Assembly: GCA_024224995.1 (NCBI GenBank)
Contig: JAAENB010000408.1
Location: forward strand, 1 to 14,536
DNA from: a bacterium
GTDB taxonomy: Bacteria; Spirochaetota; UBA4802; UBA5550
Direction of reading: 5' to 3'
DNA: 14,536 nt
A program made the position numbers and the translations under genes. Positions 1-6,807 of this stretch are shown here, piece by piece. Each line of letters starts with the position of its first letter. Within the stretch, counting starts at the first letter, position 1. The notes below the pieces were generated by a model, which was not told the DNA's origin, made no database searches, and saw nothing but the letters and a program-made list of their open reading frames with translations.

Positions 1-53
1 GTATTACTCCCGGTAAGCATAATTTACATTCAGGGTTGATATACCTTATATAG

Positions 54-340
54 CCCGCTCTGCGGGGTCAGGTGCTCTCAAGAAACTCTTTTTCAATAGG
101 GCTGTCTTCATCATAACGAGGGGCTGGAAGCCCCACGCTATGAGAAATCCCCATAGCCCTGGTGAATTATTTTAGAAACAGAGCCTGTTCTCGGGGGATG
201 TTATCCGGGGTCTGCTCTGCTGCCCTATGGGGTTGAAACCCCGGGCTAAAATTGGCTTATTTCCAAAAACTTTTGCGCCCCTTCCGGAATCTCCATAGCC
301 CTGGCCAGAAACCAGCCAGTAAAGGCGTTGCACTGCAACG
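54..340. repeat. Non-coding region with small hairpins, likely dispersed intergenic repeats
   Basis: No convincing gene is seen in the first ~500 bases. The stretch holds several short inverted repeats: CCCGC-TCT-GCGGG (54-66), GGGGCT-GGA-AGCCCC (120-134), GGGGTT-GA-AACCCC (229-242) and CGTTGCA-C-TGCAACG (326-340). The 12-mer CCATAGCCCTGG occurs twice (151-162 and 293-304), and a related CCCTATGGGG lies at 223-232. Hairpins of this look, with GGGGxxxxCCCC stems and a CGTTGCA/TGCAACG palindrome, occur as dispersed intergenic elements in many bacterial genomes; membership of a named family is not shown here. There is no transposase or regular spacing, so this is neither an insertion sequence nor a CRISPR array. 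Confidence 0.5.
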
Positions 341-445
341 TCTCTCAGAACCAGACCCTTGCCCGGAGCATCTTCCTTAAAACCGGTAATTTTTCGCTCT
401 AATCCCTTGTTTTAACCAATGATTCAAGAGCAAACATTATTATTA

Positions 446-473
446 TTGACACCGGGATCTCTATATATATTTT
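446..473 (+). promoter_or_regulatory. Candidate sigma70-type promoter for the oxidoreductase-methyltransferase pair
   Basis: A perfect -35 box TTGACA lies at 446-451. After a 16-base spacer there is a weaker -10 box TATTTT (468-473, four of six matches). The expected transcript start near 480 would leave a leader of about 35 bases containing the AAGGAG ribosome-binding site at 503-508. An alternative -10 (TATATT at 466) would give a spacer of only 14. Placement relative to the first plus-strand gene supports the call. Confidence 0.45.
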
Positions 474-515
474 AGCGAATTCAATGATTAGAATATAACC
501 TGAAGGAGAAACCTG

Positions 516-1868
516 TTGAAAAAAAAGAACGTTTGTATTATTGGTGCCGGAATAGGCGGCATTAGCGCGGCATATACCCTCAAAGAAAAAGGCCATACGG
601 TCACGGTTTTCGAGGAAGAAGACCGCGTGGGCGGGAAATGTTATACCCGGCGTTATATGGACCAGGCCTATGAATTGGGAGCCTGTTCGGTATCACCGAT
701 ATTCAAAACAGTATTGCGCCTTGCGAGAAAAACCGGCTGCCGCGCCAGAAAAAGAACGGCATATTGGGTTATTCAGGAATCGGGAGAAAAAAAGACCTTC
801 CGCAAAGAATACTGGCCCTTTAAAAAAACATTCCGTATTCTATATGAGATGATGGTCTATACTTATCACGCATTAAAATTTTCAATTGTACATGAGAAGA
901 AAGACCGGTTCACGGCCTTTCCGCCCGATTATGAATTATCCTTTACCGAGTTTTGCGATAAAAAGAAACTAAATAATATAAAAGGCTGGTTTGATCTTCC
1001 CGTAACATCCTTCGGCTACGGAGACCTGGGAGATATAAAAACATGGTATGTACTTCACTATATCAATGCCGTAAACTTTTGTGGAATGGGATTCCTCCTG
1101 GTTCTTTTGAATAAGTCCCCGGTAAACACACTACAGCACGGGTATGGAAACCTCATGACAAAAGCTGCCGAGGGAATCGATGTAAAAACATCGGCCCGGG
1201 TTACCGGTATCAAGAGATCAATCGATGAGGTTACCGTACAGGTAAATCACCTGGATACGGGCAAAAAAGAAAAGTATACCTTTGACACCCTGATATTGGC
1301 CGCCCCCCTGCCCGATCTGCTTCAGGTACTGGACAGTGATGAAAAAGAAAAACAAATTTCTGAGAATGTACACTATGATTATTTCACCATAGTCACCGGA
1401 GAAATCAGCGGCATTCCCCACGGCAATATGCTCATACGGCACAATGCCGGGAAAGAACGCTTTAACCATGTGGCCCTGATAGAAAAGAGATTAAAAAATG
1501 AAGCATCGGATTTCTGTGTCTGTTACATTCCGGAAAAAGGCCCGGGCAGGAACCCTGATGAAATTATTTCTCAATTAAAATCCGATGTCCGGGAACTGGG
1601 CGGCTCCTTCGGAGATATTGTAGATTTCAAATACTGGAAGTATTTTCCCCAATTCACCGAAAGTAAATATTATGATCTGCTGCATGAACTCCAGGGAAAG
1701 CGAAATACCTATTATATCGGCGGATTAACAAAGTTTGAACTGGCAGGGACCGTGGCCAACCAGGCAGAGAGTCTTGTTGAAAAATATTTCGACGGGAGAC
1801 AGAAAGGGAAGCTTTTTACGACAATAAAAAACTTCTTCTATTTTTATTTTCGTTCCGTGCAGTACTAA
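516..1868 (+). CDS. FAD-dependent amine-oxidase/desaturase-like oxidoreductase
   Basis: This is a 450-residue flavoprotein of the NAD(P)-binding Rossmann/amine oxidase superfamily, which includes monoamine oxidases, protoporphyrinogen oxidase and phytoene desaturases. The N-terminus carries the dinucleotide-binding pattern IIGAGIGG (residues 8-15), followed about 20 residues later by an acidic strand end and the RVGGK motif that contacts FAD. A C-terminal YYIGGL...AGTVANQAES stretch (about 405-425) fits the closing FAD-binding segment of the family. The last ~20 residues are basic and aromatic and could touch the membrane. The start is TTG at 516: AAGGAG at 503-508 is seven bases upstream and no ATG fits better. 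The methyltransferase follows 11 bases downstream, suggesting a two-gene operon that modifies one small molecule or lipid. Substrate specificity cannot be read from the sequence. Confidence 0.85.
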   Translation: MKKKNVCIIGAGIGGISAAYTLKEKGHTVTVFEEEDRVGGKCYTRRYMDQAYELGACSVSPIFKTVLRLARKTGCRARKRTAYWVIQESGEKKTFRKEYWPFKKTFRILYEMMVYTYHALKFSIVHEKKDRFTAFPPDYELSFTEFCDKKKLNNIKGWFDLPVTSFGYGDLGDIKTWYVLHYINAVNFCGMGFLLVLLNKSPVNTLQHGYGNLMTKAAEGIDVKTSARVTGIKRSIDEVTVQVNHLDTGKKEKYTFDTLILAAPLPDLLQVLDSDEKEKQISENVHYDYFTIVTGEISGIPHGNMLIRHNAGKERFNHVALIEKRLKNEASDFCVCYIPEKGPGRNPDEIISQLKSDVRELGGSFGDIVDFKYWKYFPQFTESKYYDLLHELQGKRNTYYIGGLTKFELAGTVANQAESLVEKYFDGRQKGKLFTTIKNFFYFYFRSVQY

Positions 1869-1879
1869 ATAAATGGAAA

Positions 1880-2551
1880 TTGATGAAAATTAAAGAGAAG
1901 AACGCACCCTGCCCCTTATGCGGCAGCAGCGATATAGACGCATTTTTCGAGGACAAAAAAAGGGTCTACCGCCGCTGTTCTTTTTGCAAGCTGGTCTTTG
2001 TGCCGGAGCGCTGCCACCTGAGCGCCGCTGACGAAAAGGCAGAGTACGATCTGCACGAAAATGACGCGCAGGATCAGGGATATCGAAAATTTTTATCCCG
2101 CTTAAGCAGACCGCTCCTGGAAAAGCTGGACGCAAACCAAAAGGGGTTGGATTTTGGCTGCGGTCCGGGCCCTGCCCTTTCAGTTATGCTGGAAGAGCAC
2201 GGTCACCAGGTAGATATCTATGACCCGTTTTATTATAACGATCCTTTGGTCTATAATAAAAAGTATGATTTTATATGCGCCACTGAAGTTGCGGAGCATT
2301 TACGCGAACCCAATAAGGAATTTACCGCCCTGTTCCAAATGTTAAAACAGGGCGCCTGGCTGGGAATTATGACTAAGATGGTGATACATAAACAGGCATT
2401 CAGCACATGGCGCTATGCTCACGATATGACCCATATTTGCTTTTACAGCCGAAGTACCTTTGAATACATTGCCAACCGTTTTAATTCGGAGTTGGAATTT
2501 ATTGGCAATGATGTGATATTACTTAAAAAGAAATACGAATCCCCGCAGTGA
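1880..2551 (+). CDS. Zinc-ribbon class I SAM-dependent methyltransferase
   Basis: The 223-residue protein begins with a zinc ribbon, CPLC at residues 11-14 and CSFC at 33-36, followed by a class I Rossmann methyltransferase. SAM motif I is LDFGCGPGPA (90-99). An acidic segment around YDFICATEVAEHL (129-141) matches the conserved region of Methyltransf_23-type enzymes, and the HDMTHICFYS stretch (181-190) is typical of the same family. Members methylate varied small molecules, quinone precursors and sugars; the substrate here is unknown. Translation may start at TTG 1880 or at the adjacent ATG 1883; the ribosome site is weak (GGAA at 1875-1878), so coupling to the gene just upstream is plausible. 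The 3' end overlaps the convergent barrel gene by 29 bases, with no terminator visible between them. Confidence 0.85.
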   Translation: MMKIKEKNAPCPLCGSSDIDAFFEDKKRVYRRCSFCKLVFVPERCHLSAADEKAEYDLHENDAQDQGYRKFLSRLSRPLLEKLDANQKGLDFGCGPGPALSVMLEEHGHQVDIYDPFYYNDPLVYNKKYDFICATEVAEHLREPNKEFTALFQMLKQGAWLGIMTKMVIHKQAFSTWRYAHDMTHICFYSRSTFEYIANRFNSELEFIGNDVILLKKKYESPQ

Positions 2552-3545
2552 CCGATAAAAAACTGAACGGGTCTTGTTCCAGAACATGAATATATTCAAC
2601 CCCGGCCTGAACCTGGAAAAACTCAGTAAAGAGATAGGTAAACCCCACTCCCCCTTTAAAAAGATTCTTAACAGCGGTTTGTTCCGAGTTATTGGGCATG
2701 GAAAATCCGGCGCCGCTGCCGTGGCTGGTCATAATATAACTCAAGCCAAAACCCATTTCAGGGGAGATATAAAACCGGTTAAATAGTTTAAAATTATAAT
2801 TGATATCAAACAAAACAGGGAAGTACATTAACCTGTCGGAGCTGTTTATTTTGCCGGTGAAACTAAAGAAATTCATCTCCAGGCCAATACCAAGATCTTT
2901 GATAAGGAAATTTTGTATACCGCCCTTAAGACTTACGCCAAAGCCGGGGTTAACGCCGTCAGCCATAATTCCAAGCGGGGAAAGATAGCAAAACGAGGCT
3001 GAAAAATTAAAAAGATAAAAATCGCTTAGGCTTTTTTCCAGCTCATATTTTTCAACGCTATCATAAATAATTTTCCCCATATCCTTTGCTATATCTTCCA
3101 TTGAATCGGAAGAATCAAAAATTTTGCGATGGGCGAATAAAATCTCTTCGGTTTGAACGGAAATTACTTTTGTTATTACCTCGTATTTATTTTCCTCACC
3201 CGTCTTTGCAACATCCCCGGTAACAACATAATTGGCTGAAAGATTTTGCCCCATACTAACATAACAAAAGGTGGTCGCGCACTCGCTTCTTTTATAGCCC
3301 TGCTCCCGCAGGATTAACAGCATCTGTTTTTTTTGAATAAGCTTGAGATGTTCATTCCGGATTAAACTCAATTCCGTGTAATTCCGTATTCTTTCCGCGA
3401 CCTGCTTTGGAATACCCTTCGCTCGAAAATCAATTACGGCATAGATTTTTTTCTCGGCTTTATTTTGCGCGTAGCCCGTTTCTGCCCCAAAGGAGAAACA
3501 GAGACTAACCAGCAATAATACGATTAATATTCTTATTTGCACCAA
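2523..3545 (-). CDS. Secreted protein: CsgG/FlgO-like domain plus outer-membrane beta-barrel
   Basis: Third gene of the sigma-factor operon. The frame is open to a TTG at 3563, but TTG at 3545 is preferred because GGGAGA (3553-3558) sits seven bases upstream. This gives 340 residues. A signal peptide (hydrophobic ILIVLLLVSLCFSFGA) is probably cleaved near residue 26. Residues about 32-166 resemble the CsgG/FlgO/LpoB-like fold: a YAVIDF strand, a helix, an ECATTFC segment with two cysteines (89 and 94), then ANYVVTGDV and a strand pair. From about residue 175 the protein turns into alternating aromatic/hydrophobic strands (FYLFNFSASFCYLS, LGIGLEMNFFSF, RFYISPEMGFGLSY). It ends in Phe (TAGIRISF), as expected for an 8-strand-class barrel recognised by BAM. 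The likely location is the outer membrane with the N-domain in the periplasm. Its function is unknown; the context suggests a reporter or target of the sigma pathway. Confidence 0.75.
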   Translation of the reverse strand: MVQIRILIVLLLVSLCFSFGAETGYAQNKAEKKIYAVIDFRAKGIPKQVAERIRNYTELSLIRNEHLKLIQKKQMLLILREQGYKRSECATTFCYVSMGQNLSANYVVTGDVAKTGEENKYEVITKVISVQTEEILFAHRKIFDSSDSMEDIAKDMGKIIYDSVEKYELEKSLSDFYLFNFSASFCYLSPLGIMADGVNPGFGVSLKGGIQNFLIKDLGIGLEMNFFSFTGKINSSDRLMYFPVLFDINYNFKLFNRFYISPEMGFGLSYIMTSHGSGAGFSMPNNSEQTAVKNLFKGGVGFTYLFTEFFQVQAGVEYIHVLEQDPFSFLSVTAGIRISF

Positions 3546-3571
3546 TTCCCAATCTCCCAACAAATAAAATT

Positions 3572-4381
3572 TTATTGAATCTTCGCGGCCGCTTTTTTTG
3601 AAATATCCCGGCAGGTACGGTCCAGATCATCAAGTGTACTCTTTTCATTTGCCTCGAAAACAGTATCTCCCGATTCAAGATCAAGAATTTCAACTTTTAT
3701 TCGATACGCGTTTTCCGCTTTGAGCACCCTGCCAGTCATTACGTATTTCATTCCGGCGATCATTTTTTTATTCGTCAACTTTTGATAATCTTTCCCTTTT
3801 AAGCGCGAAAGCCCGGCCCGGATCTTTTGCCGGATTGTCTCGGGGATTGTTTTATCCCCGGATTGGCTTAAAAATTCAAAAGGAGTTATGGCAAGCTTTG
3901 TTTTTACCACTGGTTCTACTACCGGTTTTACTACCGGTTTAGTAGAGTTTTCCGCTTTTGTTGATGCGGGGTCCTTTACCGGCATTTCATTCATGGATCC
4001 GGTCTGTTTTTCTTCAATCTGTTTTTCTTCAATCTGTTTTTCAATTGAAGGGGTCAGGACAAACTTTTTTACCGCGACATATGATCCCGTACTAACGGTG
4101 GTTACGGCAGCGAATGAAATAACTCCCAGGGCTACGGCGCTTTGTACAATTGAAAGTTTTATTCCCAGTTTGGTCATGCCAAAGAAAACATAAAGTACCG
4201 CGCCCGAGAGCGGTGTATACTGCCCGGTTTTTTTTAGAGTTGCTACCAGAGATTTTCTCCGGTTTTCTTTTATATATTTTTTTTGATCCTTTGAAACCGG
4301 CGCCGTGAGCATGCACTTTTCCAGCAGCTCCCTGGTTATTTTCACATTTTCGTCAGTATTGTTCGGGTCCGTGGTACTCAT
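3572..4381 (-). CDS. Putative anti-sigma factor: one-pass membrane protein with periplasmic FlgO/CsgG-like domain
   Basis: The 269-residue protein starts at ATG 4381, one base after the sigma gene's TAA (TAA-C-ATG), with GGAGG embedded in the end of the sigma gene. Residues 1-55 are polar and basic (cytoplasmic). A hydrophobic stretch at about 76-105 is a likely membrane helix, with a second weaker one at 57-72. A low-complexity linker follows: three IE(E)KQ units at 113-126 and a Pro/Val/Lys-rich VVKPVVEPVVK at 150-160, like a periplasm-spanning spacer. The C-terminal ~108 residues (KLAITPFEF..., KYVMTGRVL, RIKVEILDLESGD) resemble a FlgO/CsgG-like domain. Position and topology are those of an anti-sigma factor, but no ZAS-type zinc motif (HxxxCxxC) is present, so this role is inference. 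The next gene begins within about 30 bases. Confidence 0.6.
   Translation of the reverse strand: MSTTDPNNTDENVKITRELLEKCMLTAPVSKDQKKYIKENRRKSLVATLKKTGQYTPLSGAVLYVFFGMTKLGIKLSIVQSAVALGVISFAAVTTVSTGSYVAVKKFVLTPSIEKQIEEKQIEEKQTGSMNEMPVKDPASTKAENSTKPVVKPVVEPVVKTKLAITPFEFLSQSGDKTIPETIRQKIRAGLSRLKGKDYQKLTNKKMIAGMKYVMTGRVLKAENAYRIKVEILDLESGDTVFEANEKSTLDDLDRTCRDISKKAAAKIQ
3906..4047 (-). repeat. Two in-frame short tandem repeats in the anti-sigma linker
   Basis: Two runs of short direct repeats lie in the linker coding region. At 4003-4047 a 15-base unit (TCTGTTTTTCTTCAA on the plus strand) occurs twice exactly and a third time in part, encoding the IEEKQ repeats. At 3906-3941 a 12-base unit (ACTACCGGTTTT-like) occurs three times with few changes, encoding the PVVK/PVVE repeats. 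Unit lengths are multiples of three, so slippage would change linker length without breaking the frame. Confidence 0.8.
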
Positions 4382-4382
4382 G

Positions 4383-4910
4383 TTATATGAGATCCTCCAG
4401 TTTATTAATACCTTTTTGTTCCTTCAGGAAGATCAGGATTCCTTTTACAATCCGGTCGTAGCGGTATCTCACTTTACCAATGCCGAATCCAAGGACTTCT
4501 CCGGCTTCCTCATAAGAATAGAACTGTACCGCTATTAGATCAAATATCAATCGATCGGTCTCATCAGTTATGGATTCCACAGCTTCTTTTATGACAATCC
4601 TGGCATCCATGAATCCATTAATAATTGTGATATCAATGTCTCCCGATACCTCCTCCTTCGCTTCCTTTTCCGACATCTTCTTTTTACTCCGGTAATAATC
4701 GTACAATTTATTTTTTACTGTAGAAAATAACCAGGTTCTGATGTTTTTGACCTCTTCAATACTATTATAGAGGTCCAGAAAAACATCCTGGGTTAAATCA
4801 TCCGTATCCTCTCGATGATTTACTTTTGTAAAGATAGACCCGTTTACCAGGGGATAATAGTCCCGGTAGACTTCGGAATACTGTATATTTTTCTGGCTTA
4901 ATATTGTCAT
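4383..4910 (-). CDS. ECF-type RNA polymerase sigma factor
   Basis: The 175-residue protein has the two-domain layout of group IV (ECF) sigma factors. Region 2 spans about residues 13-78 and includes DTDDLTQDVFLDLY (DDLTQDVF is the classic region 2.2 core) and RTWLFSTVKNKLYDYYRSKKK (region 2.3/2.4, promoter melting and -10 recognition). An acidic linker (80-95) leads to region 4 (about 106-165), where YSYEEAGEVLGFGIGKVRYRYDRI is the helix-turn-helix that reads the -35 element. The start at ATG 4910 is the only good one and lacks a clear Shine-Dalgarno sequence. The membrane protein that follows after one base is the probable regulator. Many such sigma factors activate their own operon; no target promoter could be proven here. 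Confidence 0.9.
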   Translation of the reverse strand: MTILSQKNIQYSEVYRDYYPLVNGSIFTKVNHREDTDDLTQDVFLDLYNSIEEVKNIRTWLFSTVKNKLYDYYRSKKKMSEKEAKEEVSGDIDITIINGFMDARIVIKEAVESITDETDRLIFDLIAVQFYSYEEAGEVLGFGIGKVRYRYDRIVKGILIFLKEQKGINKLEDLI

Positions 4911-4919
4911 TATACAACT

Positions 4920-4946
4920 TTATTAAACTTCAATAAAATCTGTCAA
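4920..4946 (-). promoter_or_regulatory. Candidate promoter of the sigma-factor operon
   Basis: On the minus strand a perfect TTGACA (complement at 4941-4946) is followed after 15 bases by TAATAA (complement at 4920-4925), or after 16 by AATAAA. The start codon at 4910 is only nine bases below the -10 box, so a transcript from here would be leaderless or nearly so, in keeping with the missing ribosome site. The spacer is short, and an ECF-type promoter further upstream is not excluded. Confidence 0.35.
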
Positions 4947-4976
4947 ACAATTTCCATACGTTTGCAAAGCGGATTT

Positions 4977-5015
4977 AAAAAATGGGCAGCTGCCGGGAAT
5001 TCCGGCTGCCGCCCA
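4977..5015 (-). terminator. Rho-independent terminator of the LVIVD lipoprotein gene
   Basis: A 14-bp stem with two mismatches pairs 4983-4996 with 5002-5015 around a five-base loop (GAATT). Reading on the minus strand, the stem is followed directly by six T (4977-4982). It starts 10 bases after the stop codon of the lipoprotein gene. The T-run is only on the minus-strand side, so it terminates that gene and insulates the sigma operon. Confidence 0.8.
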
Positions 5016-5025
5016 TGATGAAAAC

Positions 5026-6807
5026 TTATTGATAAGGACCGAGATGGATCACCTGTAAGCCTTTTTTCAAGTCAGCCACATAGGCATAATTGCCGGTGAC
5101 AGCCACTTCCAATGCGAATCCGGGAGTGTCTGTATTTCCAACTTTAGTGGGAAATAAGGGATCTGATATGTCTATGACCATGAGGCCTTCAATCCCATTA
5201 GCGACATAGGCATAATTGCCCGACACATATAAGCCATATGCGGCCATTGGAGTGTAACAAAACGCAACTATAACCGGAGACTCGGGATTCGATATATCTA
5301 CTACCTGTAACCCTTTATACACAGTCCCCGCATAGGTAGTACCATCAGCCACATAAGCATAATTGCCCGAAACATGTACTCCCTCTGCCAGGTTAATGTC
5401 ACAATTTCCCACTATAGTGGGAGATTCGGGATCGGATATGTCTATTATCTCCAGGCCCCCACAGCCGCCTGCCACATAGGCATAATCGCCGGAGATATAA
5501 ACTCCATAAGCATCTCCCGATGTGGCGCAACTGCCGACAATAGAGGGCGATGAGGGATTTAATATATCCAATACTTGCAATCCACCGTTCCAATCAGCCA
5601 CATAGGCGTAACTGCCCAATACAACCACTTCCGTTGCTTTGCCCGGCGTGTCACAATTTCCAACAATGGTTACAGCGGAGGGATCAGATACATCGAATAC
5701 CTGTAAACCGGAATAATCATCAGCCACATAAGCATAATCGCCGGATACGTCAACCCCCTTCGCGTTCCCCGGTGTGTCATAATCTCCGGTTACTGAGGGA
5801 GATGAGGGGTTAGATATATCTATAACCTGCAAACCCTGATGTTTATCTGCCACGTACGCATAATTGTCTGCTACGCAAATTCCATAGCTATAACCGGGTG
5901 TGTCATAATCTCCAACAATAACAGGGGTTGACCAATAATCAATATCTATGATCTTTAAACTTTTATTATCAGTCACATAGGCATACCTGTCCCTCACAAA
6001 AACCGCGTAAGAAGAACCGGTATTGTTGTAATTTCCGGCAATATTGGGAGCAGACGGTTCTGATATATCTATTACCCGAACCCCGTCGGCATGAGTCAAA
6101 TAGGCATATTTTCCCGATATATCAAGTTCCGATGTTGAATCGGGCGTGTCACAATGTCCAACAATAGAGAGAGACAGGGGATTGGATATATCAAATACGT
6201 ATAAACCGTCCCCTCTGCCGGCCACATAGGCATAATTGCCCGAGACACATATTCCACGTACATCATTGGGCGTGGCACTATACGCAACGACAGTGGGAGC
6301 CGCCGGATCGGATATATCAATTACCTGTAATCCCTTTAAATAACCGCCCACATAGGCATAATTGCCTGAGACAAACACCTTGCTTGCGCTATAGACCGTG
6401 TCACAACTCCCAAGGATAGCTGGATTTGACGGATCGGATATATCTATTACCCGAAAACCGTCAGAACCGTCTGCCAGATAGGCATAATTACCTGAGATAA
6501 ACAGACCTGAAGCAAACCCCGGCGTGCCACAACGTCCAACCATAACCGGTGCATAGGGATCTGATATATCTATTACCAGTAATCCCACAAACCCGCCAGC
6601 CAGGTAGGCATAATTACCGGAAACAGCTACATCGTTTGCACTACCGGACAGGTAGCAATTTGCAATGCTCATTGGACCGGCAGGATCGCTTATATCAAGA
6701 ACTTTTAAACCAACACCATTGATAGCCATATAAGCATAATTACCTGAGACAGCAACTCCCAATCCTGAATCCGGCGTGGATTGAGAGCCTACCAGTCTCG
6801 GAACCAT
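5026..6807 (-). repeat. Tandem ~126-bp coding repeats (14 LVIVD units)
   Basis: The DNA encoding the propeller part is a tandem array with a period of mostly 126 bases (42 codons); for example the ACATAGG landmark recurs at 5078 and 5204. The best-kept segments encode GNYAYVA and GLQVIDIS and recur almost unchanged at the DNA level (plus-strand CACATAGGCATAATTGCC). One unit is longer (GTTYAGTVYKGLQ insert, about 5300-5350) and some are a residue shorter. Such arrays can expand or contract by recombination. Confidence 0.8.

Noticed and set aside
54..340. Hairpins at the left edge as terminators or an insertion sequence
   Set aside because: None is followed by a T-run, there is no transposase frame and no terminal inverted repeat pair enclosing a gene.
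399..596. Minus-strand 65-codon frame overlapping the oxidoreductase start
   Set aside because: It covers the promoter and ribosome site of the plus-strand gene, has no ribosome site of its own and no recognisable motif.
4909..4914. TATAAT overlapping the sigma start codon as a -10 box
   Set aside because: It is 26 bases from the TTGACA and overlaps the ATG, so it could not give a transcript starting before the gene.
5026..6807. Regularly spaced repeats that could suggest a CRISPR array
   Set aside because: The period is about 126 bases and fully coding for LVIVD blades; there are no short identical repeats with unique spacers and no cas genes.
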